Of a stretch of DNA of 64,000 nt, positions 1-10,848 are shown one piece after another (the stretch's first letter is position 1; every line of letters begins with the position of its first letter). Both the position numbers and the translations under genes were made by a program. The notes beneath the pieces are model-generated. The model worked only from the letters and a program-made list of their open reading frames with translations. It was not told the origin of the DNA and searched no databases. Source of the DNA: Dasypus novemcinctus (taxonomy: Eukaryota > Chordata > Mammalia > Cingulata > Dasypodidae). The stretch covers positions 4,967,501 to 5,031,500 of the forward strand of contig NC_080698.1 of NCBI RefSeq assembly GCF_030445035.2, in the 5' to 3' direction.

Positions 1-126
1 TCCACCTGCAGCTCTCCACCTGCACCACCCCACCTGCAGTACGCACCCAAGCCTGCAGCATGCCCTCCACCTGCAACCCTCCACCTACAGCACCCTCCCT
101 GCAGCTGAGCACTCCACCTGCAGCCC
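1..126. repeat. Degenerate CACCTG minisatellite
   Basis: A short imperfect tandem array of about 11-16 bp units built around CCACCTGCAG or a close variant, running in from the window edge. The exact hexamer CACCTG occurs five times, and further units are one base off it. CACCTG is also the E-box bound by SNAI/ZEB/E-protein factors, but in an array like this the simplest reading is a minisatellite. The left edge is cut by the window. Confidence 0.7.
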
Positions 127-2590
127 CTCTTACCGTGCTGCGAGCAGCCAGAGGCGCGGGGCTGAACTCCGGAGCGCCTGGCCCTCCCGGTCTCTCTCCC
201 GCATCCTTAGCTAGCCGCGGATGGCGCGTTCCCCTGCACACCAGGGCTCTTGTCCCGGCACCTTCCTCCCTAAACAGAAGGTCCCACTTCACCCCAGGCC
301 CCCGCCTACCTTTCCTGGCGCCCACCTGCCACCCTGGTCCCGTGTCCTCAGCAGCAGGGCCCTTCTGAGGCTCTGGGAGGCGTGATCCTGTGTCCAGTTA
401 GTGCCCAGCACTGCCAGACCCTGATCGGGGGTCTCAGAAAGCTGATGCATTGAACTTGGGGCAACAGCTTCGAGTGCAGCCATAGCCAGGGCGAAGCGCT
501 GGCAGGGAGGACACTGGCCCCGCGCAGCGCGCTTCGTGGTGGCGTCATACAGGGGGAGGGGGGTGAGCAAGCTGGCCGCGGGGACCTGGGGAGGGCTCAT
601 GCGGGAGGGACGACGAGGCGGCAGGACTCAGCGGGGCAGCAGCGCAGGGTGGGGCGCGGCCGCAGAGGACCCTCAGAGCGCCGGTCAGCCGGGGTTGCCA
701 CGTGGCCTCGGGCACAGCAGACCTCTCCGTCCTCTAGTAGGGCCAGCAGCCCGAGTCCCCCTCCACATGCTGCAGGGGCGGGTCACCCTCCCCTCGCCCT
801 CTGGGCTGGTCTCACCTTCTCCAGTTCACAGAGAAACCGAGGCCCAGAGGGGCGAAGGGCCTGGCTCAAGGGCACCCGGCTGAGGAGTGGCAGGGTCACC
901 GTAGCCGACCCCTGTGGTCCCGCAGGCCCACAGAGCTTCAACGCGGTGCCAGCCGCCTCCCCCGTGCCTGAGCCAGGGTGGCGCCAGCCTCCCGGGTCCC
1001 CAACCCCGCAGCCCCCCAGGCACCCTCAGGGCCCCGCGGGCCCCGCCTGGGGTGACGTGAGCGCCAGGGCCGAAGACCAGCCCCCCGTGGGGTGCGGGCG
1101 CCGGGCAGGGGCTCCCGGCTCCTGAGAGGCCGCCTCCGGCGTGGCTGGACCGTGAGCTCACCTGGCCGTGGCCCACCCTCACACCCCCGCCCCTGCGCGA
1201 GGGTGCAGCACCCACCGTGCCAGGCCGCGCCTGCCCCTCCGGGCACCCCGAGGCCGAGGGAAACGAGGCGAAGCCAAGTAGAACGTTCGAGTCACCTCAC
1301 TTGTGCCTCTTTGAGGCAAGCTGTAAAGACATAAATACTTGAACGTGCTGTTCGGGTTCCAGTTAATACATTTTAACCACAGTCTGCGGGCTCTGCAAGC
1401 GCCCGGGAAAGCGGCTGCGAGGAGCAGAGCAACAAACGGGATTGTCAAAGCGCAGGACGGAAAAACGACGGCAGCGTTTTTACAGTTGCCTGGCCTTCCT
1501 CCGTCCACAGCGGGGAAAGGCTTTCTCTTTGTGCTCATGCGGTAAGAAGGGACCCGGGTGACGTCCGTTTTGTTGTTGTATCACCGTCATCTGGCACGCA
1601 TTGACATGGCAGGGGCACAGCAGTTCAACCCTCACCCTCCTCCCAGCAGGTGCTCCCGCCTTCTCCAGGGGTCCCTGCGACCACTGAGAGCCTAGCAATA
1701 GCTGCAGCTGGTACCTGGGAGCCAGGGCCCCAAGCCGGGGCGACCCCCTGCAGGGCCCGCTCCATCCCCCCCAGAGAAAAGGTTTTGTTTTTCTCTTATA
1801 TTACTGTGAAGAGGGAAGGGGAGCAGATCAATTTTCAATTTTCATAGCACACCTAAGGGATTCAAACCATTTCTGCCCCCCCCACCCCCCCCCCAAATTC
1901 AAGGGCACCCTCTAACCAGAGCATCCGGGTCCTGCTGTCAGGGTGGGCGGGGGGCAGCTGTGTCAGGCCCCTTGCTCTTTCCATTGTCTTCTGTGCCCCA
2001 TGAAGGCTCTAAAGCGAACTTAGCTCCACGGGCCCGAGCACAAGGCGCTGTCTATTTTTTGTTCTGCTGCTTAAATTTTCAAAGACTCTAAAATAGCAGT
2101 TACCATTTTTTACCGCAGTCTCTTCTGAAATATTTAATTCTTCCTTGGGCGGTTTAACATTGTGTTGCCCAAGGATTAACTTCCATCTTAGAAGAGAGTC
2201 CATTAGGCAAGAGAGGCGGAAAATGCGTTTCGCCTAACGGCGGAGCGGGGGGCGCGGGAGGTGGGGGTTCGCCTCGGAAGCTGCGCGCCCGGCTGCCGAG
2301 CCAGGCCCGACTCTGTTTATTAAACGCGTACGGATTTTTAAAAAGCAAAGTTTCCCTGCAAGACCAATTTTAAGGGGATTAATGCTCAATGAATAATGCA
2401 CTGGGGAAAGAACTCTAGCAACAGTACTTAATTGGAAGAAGGAGGATCAACTGCGGGGAGGGGCAAAGCCAGTTTTAGAGGCTGCGCAGGTTTTAAACCA
2501 GCCACTTGGAGGGCTGCTTCCAGGTCAGCAGCCCGAAGGTGACCTTGGGGCCGCCGGCTGTCTGGGTCACCTTCATTTCTTTTTTTCTTC
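127..2590. other. GC-rich single-copy DNA with CpG clusters, no gene seen
   Basis: CpG-rich patches lie at roughly 540-720, 1030-1270 and 2220-2300, suggesting a weak or eroded CpG island. Open frames of 60-160 residues on both strands have the Arg/Pro/Gly/Ala-rich composition expected of GC-rich noncoding DNA, and none resembles a protein family I know. A C-rich run is at about 1875-1895. The only recognisable repeat is the MIR listed separately. From 2300 the DNA becomes AT-rich up to the SINE. Confidence 0.5.
812..908 (-). mobile_element. MIR: MIR SINE fragment
   Basis: Read on the minus strand this follows the MIR core. On the plus strand it shows the antisense signature of a 'gaaaccgaggcccagagggg' stretch followed by a 'ctcaagggcacccggct' stretch and a 'gtggcagggtc' stretch, in the MIR order and spacing. 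It is an ancient tRNA-derived SINE of placental mammals and is diverged and partial. Confidence 0.6.
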
Positions 2591-2596
2591 TTTTTA

Positions 2597-3005
2597 AGAT
2601 TTTTTTGAAAATTTCTCTCCCTTTGCCCCTCTCCCCCCAGTTGTCTGCTCTGTGTCCATTTGCTGTGTATTCTTCTGTGTCCGCTGGGATTCTTATCAGT
2701 GGCACCGGGAATCTGTGTCTCTTTTTGTTGCGTCATCTTGCTGCGTCAGCTCTCCATGTGCGTGGCACCACTCCTGGGCAGGCTGCGCTTTTTTCCCGCC
2801 TGGGGTGGCTTTCCTTGCAGGGCGCATTCCTTGCATGTGGGGCTCCCCTACGCAGGGGACACCCCTGTGTGGCACGGCACTCCTTGCGTGCATCAGCACT
2901 GCGTGTGGGCTGGCTCATCACACGGGTCAGGAGGTCCTGGGTTTGAACCCTGGACCTCCCATGTGGTAGGTGGACGCTCTATCAGTTGAGCCAAATCCGC
3001 TTCCC
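2597..3005 (-). mobile_element. DAS-SINE: DAS SINE, full length
   Basis: A full-length armadillo tRNA-derived SINE in minus orientation. The tRNA head is at the right end (about 2925-3005): read on the minus strand it gives an A box (TGGCTCAACTGATAG) and a B box (GGTTCAAACCC) inside GGAGGTCCAGGGTTCAAACC, the internal RNA polymerase III promoter. The body is GC-rich and the 3' tail is the T-rich stretch at 2580-2640 on the plus strand. It aligns by eye over its whole length with the copies near 25.5 kb and 55.3 kb. I could not define a clear target-site duplication. The open frames over it are SINE artefacts. Confidence 0.9.
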
Positions 3006-3944
3006 ATCTTAAGGATGGCCAGAAAGGAGGTAGGAAAATGCGCAGGAGAGGTGAAAGCTTTGGTGATTTCTGCCTTCTTATTGGAAGGTCCTAATCAAAA
3101 GATGACTCTCTCCGTCTTAGATGCTGCTGCTCTCCAGTGATGCAGTGGAGCATCTTCTGGAGTGCACCCCGCTCCGGCTCCCTTGGGGCCAGGCCTGGAA
3201 AGTTTGCTGTCCCCCCACTCCATCCCCCTCCAGACAGCTGCTTCCTACAGCCTTTTGTGGATAGCTGTGATGGTTTCACTGCCTTCCTTCGTGTTTCTTT
3301 CCTTTCTCTCTTGCCCAGTTCAGGAAAGTCTTCCTTATTTAGTTATAGGGTGTGCAATATTTTGCTTCTTTGACCAAAGTGTCAGAATTCATCCACAGTA
3401 GTAGCAGGAGAAAGGGGTGCATTTCTCCCTTAATCCTAGCTCACTGCGGTTTTAAAAGGAAGGCCTCCTTGCGATGCTGTTGGAAAGGTTTTTGCCAGGT
3501 CCACGTGGACAAAGGTAATTAATTCTTGGCCAATTAAGTGCAAAGCTGATTTTTCCCAAATCCTTCTTGGGTACTGATGAATTACTAGTGCTTTTCAACT
3601 ACATTTTCTTTTTTGCTTGAAAAATAAGATAAGGTGAAAGGGGGCCTCGAAAAAATTAAGAGCTCGTGAGGATCCCACCTTTAGCATGTTTCCCCACTCT
3701 GTGCTTTCCCCATGCGGACACACAGGACCTGGTACTTCCCACTTGAGCCCAGAAGTTAGGATACACTGAACCCAGAGAGCTGCGAGTGCAGGACCTCCAC
3801 AGGTGCTGCAGCAGGGGCTGCACCTGCAGAGGCAGGACCTGCTGGCAGGTGGGTGCCCAGGTTTGCAGTTACCTGGGAGGTAGGTACCAGGTGGATGCGG
3901 GGGACACCCCTGTTCAGGCACATCTAGGACTCAGTGGGGCTCAG
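3006..3944. other. Single-copy DNA, no gene seen
   Basis: Mixed-composition sequence between a SINE and a MER5A. Several short open frames overlap on both strands with no family resemblance. I see no convincing repeat, splice-site pair or conserved protein segment. Confidence 0.4.
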
Positions 3945-4130
3945 AGCTTGCTGTCCCTTAGAATCACCTGTGGGTGGGGGGGACGAGGGCAGCTTTTAAA
4001 AACACTCTTCCCAGGCTCACGCCAGTCCAGTTACATTGCACCTCTTGAGCTGGGACACAGGCCTTGGTATTTTTTAAAAAAAAAACAGTCCATGTGATTG
4101 CATTGTGCAGCCCAGTTTAAGAACTGCTGC
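3945..4130 (+). mobile_element. MER5A: MER5A-like hAT-Charlie MITE
   Basis: Matches the MER5A plan in order: a 'cccttagaatcacctg' left part, a 'ggcagcttttaaaaaca' centre, and a right end with 'cagtttaagaactgct' preceding the terminal repeat. It is a short non-autonomous hAT DNA transposon relic with no coding capacity. It has picked up an A-run near 4075-4085. Confidence 0.65.
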
Positions 4131-5912
4131 TCTCCAAGGACCTACTGAGGCTGCATTGGACCAGCTTTTATTCAGGATAATGCCTGCCTGCCTCCAAGCC
4201 CTCTTGTGTTTAACAGGCTCTCCAGGTCACTGGTTTTCATACTTCTCTCAATGATTTCTTAAACACATTTCATCTCACCGCTCCGTGTTCCTCTAGTTAG
4301 TCAGGCACAGCCTCTAATCGCCAGGTTTCACCAAGAAGCTGGTTTAAAGCGTTAAGCAGTACATGAGCTGATGCTTTTTGTCTGACTCCGTAAAGCTGCT
4401 GTGTTCTAGCAATGGTAACAAAAATTGCACCATTCAGCTTTAGTTGTTTTGTTGAGCTTTACCAGATTTTTTCCAAAAGCAAGGACGTGTTTGAGTTTGC
4501 CTTTTAGAAGAATGTGATATGTGTCTTTTTTTTTTTTTTTAATTAAGGATGCCTTCTGCCTTTGAGCCAGAAGAATCCTTTATTTTAGAATTCTCCCAGT
4601 AGTGTTTCTTTAGAAAGTGATTTAAGCCCTTTCACAATCAATGTGTTGGGGTCTCTAAATTATTATATCTTTAATAACTATCCACCTAGTATATTTAAAA
4701 TTTTTTTCATTTGGAGAGAAGTGTAGGTATAAAATTGGTGTATTATATGAAGTGAAAGAGCCATTATTGCAATTAGCCACTCCTTTATTTTATAATGTGT
4801 TTATTTCCCCACTGGTGTGCCTTCTTGAACACCTATGCATGGAATAACAGGAGGCAGAACTCTCCGGTTCAAGTTCTGACTCGCTCGCTATCTAGAGGAG
4901 CTTTAGATATAACACGGAATTTCACGAGAATGATCCTCTTCTACTTCGCAGGGCTGTAGTATGGTCTTAAAGAGATGTAGGTGATAGCACCTTGAAAAGC
5001 CTGAAGCAATCCGTGAAATGTAAACTAAAATGTCCTTAATAAAGTTTTCACTGTCTGCTGTGGCATTTTTGTACGTGGGTACAAGGCTGCCCTCAAATAG
5101 GCACATTTGAGAAATGATTATTCCAGGAGAACAGAGGTTAAAAGGGAAAGTAATAACAAACCATGGCCTTTTAGGGCGCCTCCATTCGTGGCCATGGACT
5201 TGGCATCACCACCTGCAGCAGGCAAACGACTTGGTTGAAACGCCCAGGCTCATGCCAGGCAGTGCTTTAAAATGTCCTAACATAAAGGCAAGGGGAGGTG
5301 GGGAAATCGATTTTTAAATAGGTAGATAGTATGTTATAAAATAGTGTGTGTCTGAATTTTTAGTTATTTTCGGGTTGGGTACCTGGGCTTTCATTCTGCG
5401 CTCGGTAGTTCTGTGCTTGCTTTTTCATAGATAGCTGGAAAGTAGGGAGATGTTACAGCTGGAGAGCGCTCGGCTCCGGGCGGCCCGGCCTGGCTGCCGT
5501 CCTATCCCGCTGGCTCTGGGTGTGTTTATCTTAAGACTCTTCCCCTTTCCATCTTCAGGACAGTAAAGTGAAGACACAGAAGGGATCACCTTATACGTCT
5601 ATACTTTTTTTAAGATGAGCATGTGTTACGGTTTTTAAAAACCAGTAAGATGAGGAAGATCCTCTTTTGGAATGATGGAAGCACAAACGAGTGAAAAACC
5701 TAGTCTTCAGCACTGTGTATTTCCGTGTTGTTTATAAGATCTCCCGTTGCTCACTTCCCCCACCTTCATCGCCTACCTGTAGTCCCGTCCCTGGAAAGAA
5801 CCACTGCAAACCGTGTGGGGTTTATGACTCTGGGCCTTCTCCCTGTACAGTCACGTGCATCTAAGAACAAAACCAAAAATTGAAACTCTGCGATATGTAC
5901 GCATTCACACAG
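4131..5912. other. Single-copy AT-rich DNA, no gene seen
   Basis: A poly-T run lies at about 4527-4540. Short open frames show no similarity that I recognise. There is a local GC-rich patch at 5460-5520. No repeat family could be named with confidence; old L1 or L2 relics beyond eye detection are possible. Confidence 0.4.
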
Positions 5913-6025
5913 TTACCAAATATTGATCGCCGGCTCTGTGCTGGCACTCTTTAGGCGCTGGGGATGCAGCACTGAAGGATGGGCAAGGTCACTGAGCTCG
6001 GGGCCTTGTATTCTAATACTTAGTA
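5913..6025 (-). mobile_element. L2: L2 LINE 3' end fragment
   Basis: Plus-strand text runs through the antisense L2 3' terminus: a tattgatcgccggctctgtg-like start (degenerate form of the 'tatttattgagcacctactatgtg' class), then 'ggcgctggggatgcagcactgaa', then a 'ggccttgtattctaa' stretch corresponding to 'gagcttacattcta'. It is a highly diverged ancient LINE relic. Confidence 0.6.
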
Positions 6026-6589
6026 ACTTTGTAAAAAAAACTGTATTTTGGAATATTTATAGATTCACAGGAAGCTATAAAGATAATACAGAGAGGTCCC
6101 ATGCACCCTTTATCCAGTTTCTCCAGCGGTTATATCTTACATAATTATAGCACAATATCAAAACCAGAAAATTAATGTTGCTACAGCGGGTTTGTATAGT
6201 TCTCTATTGTTTTATCATGTGTGTATTTTCTTATAAGGAGCAATGAAGATACAAACTGTTTCATTAACACAAAGATTTCCCTCGTGCTACCCTTTTATAG
6301 TCACATGTACCCTGCCCCCTCCCTCTTCTTAACCCCTGGCAACCACTAACCTGTTCTCCAGCTCTCTAATTTTTGTCATTTCAAGAATGATACAGTATAT
6401 GTATGGGATTTTTTCACTCAGCGTAATTTCTTTGAGATCCATCCAGGTTGTCATGTGTACCAGTGTTCCCTTGTATTGCCGTGTAGTATTCCATGGTGTG
6501 CATGTGCCACAGTTTGTGTAGCCATTTATCTTTGAAGGGACATTTTCACTGGTTCCCAATTTGGGGCTATTACAAATAAAGCTGCTCTG

Positions 6590-6789
6590 CAGGAGCAGAT
6601 GTGGCTCAAGCAGTTGAGTGCCTGCTTCCCACACAAGAGGTCCTGGTTTGGTTTCTGGTGCCTCCTAAAAACAAAAACAGGAAGCAAACGAATGAAAAAC
6701 AACTTAGGGGAGCCTATGTGGCTCAGTCATTGAACTCTGGCTTCCCAAATATGAGGTCCCAGGTGCAATCCCCTGTCCCGGTACCCAAA
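6590..6789 (+). mobile_element. DAS-SINE: Dimeric DAS-type SINE (two tRNA heads)
   Basis: Two short tRNA-derived heads in tandem: head 1 at 6590-6700 with A-box region ATGTGGCTCAAGCAGTTGAG, and head 2 at 6707-6788 with TATGTGGCTCAGTCATTGAA, separated by an A-rich linker. A near-identical flank (AAATAAAGCTGCTCTG at 6574-6589 and AAATAAGCTGCTCTG at 6790-6804) brackets the pair, so the two heads were inserted together as one unit into the L1. The B boxes are eroded. The same two-head arrangement recurs at 17531-17729. Confidence 0.85.
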
Positions 6790-8164
6790 AAATAAGCTGC
6801 TCTGAACAACTGCATGCAGGTTGATATGTAGACATAATTTTTTTATTTTTCAGGGACAAATGTCCAGGAGTATAGTTGCTTGGTCATATATGCTTATGGC
6901 ATATAAGTGTATGTTTAATTTTTGAAGAAACTACCAAATTATTTCCCAGAGTACTGAATCATTTAGATTCCTACCAGCAGTCTATGAGAAATTCTCCACA
7001 TCCTCTTCAGCATGGGTATTGTCACTGTGTTTTATTTTAGCTGTAGTCATAAGTATGTAGAGATAGCTCATCATGGTCTCAATTTGTATTTCCCTAGTAG
7101 ATGGTGATGTTGCTTTTTTCATGTGCCTATTTGCCATCCATATATCTTTTCCAGTGAAATGTCTCTTCATGTCTCTTTCCCATTTTCTAATTGGATTGTC
7201 TATTATTTCATTGTTGAGGTTTGAAAGCTCTTTATATATCCTACATAGTAGTCCAGATATGTGGTTTGCAAATATTTCCTCCCAGTCTATACCTTTCCTA
7301 TTCATTCTCTTAACAAGGTCTTCCACAGAGCAAAAGGTTTTCATTTTGTTGAAGTCCAATTTATTATTTTTTTTCTTTTATGATATCATGTCAACTCTTA
7401 AGAGAACTCTTTTTCTAACCCCAAATCCTAAAGATTTTCTCATGTTTTTTTCCACCCTAAAAGTTGTATAGGTTTACACCTTACACCTAAGTTCATGATC
7501 TGTTTTGAGTTAATTTTTATATAAGGTGTGAGACTTAGGCTGAGGTTCATTGTTTTGTCTATGGATAGCCAATTACTCCAGCACCATTTGTTAAAAAGGC
7601 TATCCTTCCTCCATTAAATTGCTTTTGCACCTTTCTCAAAAATCAGTTGGGCATATTTATGTGCATTTATTTCAGGGTTCTCTTTACTGTTCCATTGATT
7701 TATGTGTCTGTCGCTTGGCCAGCAACACAGTCTTGATTAGTGCAGCTATATAATCAGCCTGGAAATGAGACAACCTGATCCCTCTTTCTTTATTCTTTTT
7801 CAAAATTGTTTTAGCTATTCTAATTCCTTTGCCTTTACATAAGAATTTTAGAATAATCTTCTCTATACCTACAAAATATCTTGCTGGGATTTTCACAAGA
7901 ATTGTATTAATTCTGTTTATCAATTTAGCAAAAATTGAGATCTTTACTAAGTTGAGTTTTCCAATCCATGAACATGGTATGTTAGTCCATTTATTTAGAT
8001 ATTTGATTTCTTTCATCAGCATTTTGTACTTTCCAGCATCCAAGTTCTGTACGTTTTTTGTTAGCTATTCATCTAAATATTTCTTTCTTTTAGAAATTGT
8101 AAATAGTATTGTTTTAAATTTTAGTGTCTATTGTTAGCATATAGAAATACAGTTTTTTAAATGT

Positions 8165-8359
8165 TTATCTTATATCCTGTGACCTTGCTGAACTTGTGCA
8201 TCTTAAGAATTTTCTTGTAGATTCTCTGGGATTTTCTATACAGACAATAATGTCATCTGCAAATAGAGATAGTTTTATTCCTGTTTGTTCTGTTTTATTT
8301 CTTTTTCTTGCCTTATTGCACTGGCTGTACTTTAGAATACTATTTTGAATAAGAATCAT
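8165..8359 (-). pseudogene. L1 ORF2 reverse-transcriptase fragment with FADD box
   Basis: The minus-strand translation contains LFADDIIVCIENP, the L1 form of reverse-transcriptase motif C; the two aspartates coordinate the catalytic metal ions in functional enzymes. It lies in order with the thumb segment to its left. Surrounding stops and frameshifts show that this copy cannot make a working enzyme. Confidence 0.8.
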
Positions 8360-8777
8360 GAAAACAGACAGAAAACATTCAGTCTTTCACCATGAAGTAT
8401 AATATTAACTGTAGAATATTTTGTAGATGCTTTTTTATCAAGTTCCCCTCTATTTCTACTTTTCTGAATGTTTCTGTCATGAACGGAAATTCAGTTATCA
8501 TACTTTTTTGTCCATAAATTGCTATGATCATGTAATTTTTCTTCCTTAGCCTGTTAAGGATGGTGAATTATATTGATTGAATTTAGAGTATTGAATCAGC
8601 CTAGCATCCCTAGAATAAACATCATGTGGTCATAGTGTTCCTTTCCTTTTTATATATTGCTAAATCCTATTTGCCAATACTTTGTTATGGATTTTTCATG
8701 GGTATATTTTCATAAGGGATAGTGGTCTTTAGTTTTCTTTTGTTTTGCCCTCCTTGTCTGGTTTTGGTATCAGGTTA

Positions 8778-9325
8778 TGTGGCAGTTTGAGATTATGAAT
8801 TCCAAAAAGATTATGTTTGTAAACTGGTCTGTTCCTCTGGGCATGATCCCATTTAATAGTATTAGATTCAGCTGAGATGTCTTTGGTTAAGTTATGTTAA
8901 GATTACGGCTTTGATTCAACCATGTCAGTAGGGTGTAACTCAGTTTAAGTCCCTGCCCCCTTGGTGAGCTTAATAAATGGACACTCATCAAGAAGACACA
9001 TGGGAGATACGTGAGAAAAGAGAGAGAGCTCCATAAATACAGAAGAGGAGAGAACTTTGATCCTTTGTCCCTGGGGAGAGATGAGCCATTTGCCTGATAG
9101 TTTGCAGCTAAAGAGAACATGTAGCTGAGCAGCTAAGGCCCAAGATACCAGGCAGAGACTGCCTGCCATCTTGCTTCAACATATGGCAACAGACTGGTGA
9201 GAAACCAACCCTGAGTTGGACTCTTCAGGACTTTGTTACTGTAAGCTTTTTCCCTCAAATACCCTTTATAAAAGCCAACCGATTTCTGGTACATTGCATC
9301 AGCATCCCTTTGGCTGACTAATACA
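8778..9325 (+). mobile_element. MaLR-like LTR, solo, inserted in L1
   Basis: A 548-bp element beginning TGTGGCAG and ending GGCTGACTAATACA, the TG...CA ends of a retroviral-type LTR. It cleanly interrupts L1 text that resumes across it ('tttggtatcagg' before, 'gtaatactgacttcata' after). The flanks GGTTA (8773-8777) and GAGTA (9326-9330) are a decayed 5-bp target duplication, as expected for ERVL/MaLR integrases. The 3' half carries the MaLR-style stretch 'gtaagctttttccctcaaataccctttataaaagccaacc' (A-rich 3' region before the end). No internal sequence is attached, so it is a solo LTR. Its terminus matches, in inverse, the start of the LTR at 47274. Confidence 0.82.
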
Positions 9326-10848
9326 GAGTAATACTGACTTCATAAAATAAATAGATTAGTGTTTTCCTCCTCTTCTCAGTATGTAGAATTGGTATTAACT
9401 TTTCTTTTGGTAGAATTCCCCTAAGAAACCATCTGAACCAGGAGATCTCTTTTCTTGAGAGATTTTCATTTACAAGTTAAATTATACTGTTTAATTATAC
9501 AAATTAGAGTTATAATTATTTATTTCATATTGGTTAAGTTGTGGTAGTTTTTTTTGTTGTTGTTTTTAGGAATTCGTCCATCTCATCTGAGTTGCCAAAT
9601 TTGTGTGAATTTATGGAGTTGTTTATAGAATTCCCTTATTATCCTTTTGATGTCTGCAGGGTCTGTAGTGTGATATCCTCTGTTTAATTCCTGATATTGA
9701 TCATTTGTTTCTTCCTATTGTCTTTGTCAGTCTTGCTAGAGATTTGCCAGTTTTCTTGATGTTTTTTCAGAGATACAGCTTTTTGATTTATTCATTCATT
9801 TACTCTTTTTCTGTTTTCAATTTGACTGGTTTCTTCTCTTTATTATTTCCTTCCTTCTGCTTGCTTTGGGTTTATTTTGTCCTTCCTTTTATAGGTTCTT
9901 AAGATGAAAGTATAGATTGTTGATTTGGGACATTTCTTTTCTAATGTAAAATTTAGTGCTATAAATTTCCCTGTCAGTACTGCTCTAGCTTATCTCACAA
10001 ATTTTGATATGTTATATTTTCATTTTCATTCAATTCTGTTTTTTAAATTGCCATTGAGTCATCCTCTTTGACCCACGGGTTACTTAGAAGTCTGTTTTTC
10101 ATTTCTGAGTGTTTGGAATTTACTGTTGTTGATTTCTACTTTAATTCCGTTGTGCTCAGGAAACACACTCTGTGTGGTTTCAATTGTTTTAAATTTGTTT
10201 TATGGCTGAGGATATTATCTTTCTTGGTGTATGTTCTATGGGCACTTGAAAAGAATATGTATTCTGCTGTCATTTAGTGAGTGTCCTATAAATGTCTACT
10301 AGATCTTGTTGGTTGATGATGATGGTGAGTTCTATATCCTTGAGGATTTTGTCTGTTTTTTCCTATCAATTACTGAGGTAGAGATGTTGACGTCTACAAC
10401 TATAATTGTGTATTTGTCTTTTTCTCCTTTCAGCTCTATCAGTTTTGGTTCCCATATTTTGAAGCTCTTGTTTGATGCATGTTTATTTTGGATTACCATG
10501 TGGTTCTGGTGAATTGACCCTCCTATCCTTATGTAATGTACCTTTCTGTCTCTGGTAGTTTTCTTTGCTGTGAAACCATCTTTGTCTGATCTCAACATAG
10601 CCATCCTGCTATTGTTTGAGTCATGATTGCATGATGTATCTTTTCCATCCCTTTTCTCTCAGACCACCTTTATCATTATATTTTGAGTTTCTTATAGATA
10701 GCGTATAGTCAAACCATGTTTCTTTATCCAGTTAACCAATCTCTGCTTTTTAATTGGTATATTTAGACCATTTACATTTGATATAGTAATTGATATGGAA
10801 GAAATTAAGCCTATTTATTTATTTATCTTACTGTCTGACAAGGGTGGA

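Larger units (their letters stand above)
6036..10848 (-). mobile_element. L1: L1 LINE, minus strand, 3' UTR to ORF2 start
   Basis: A LINE-1 whose 3' UTR lies at the left (about 6036-6330) and whose ORF2 reads leftward from about 10800. Recognisable ORF2p pieces in order from right to left: N-terminal endonuclease (10332-10790, minus-strand residues WEPKLIELKGEKDKYTIIV), reverse transcriptase with the FADD catalytic box (Asp-Asp codons antisense at 8252-8257), thumb/linker (7684-8043, with NIPCSWIGKLNLVKI) and C-terminal segment (6982-7359). All are broken by stops and frameshifts, so the element is dead. It is interrupted by an LTR (8778-9325) and a dimeric DAS SINE (6590-6789), both of which are younger. 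Confidence 0.88.
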
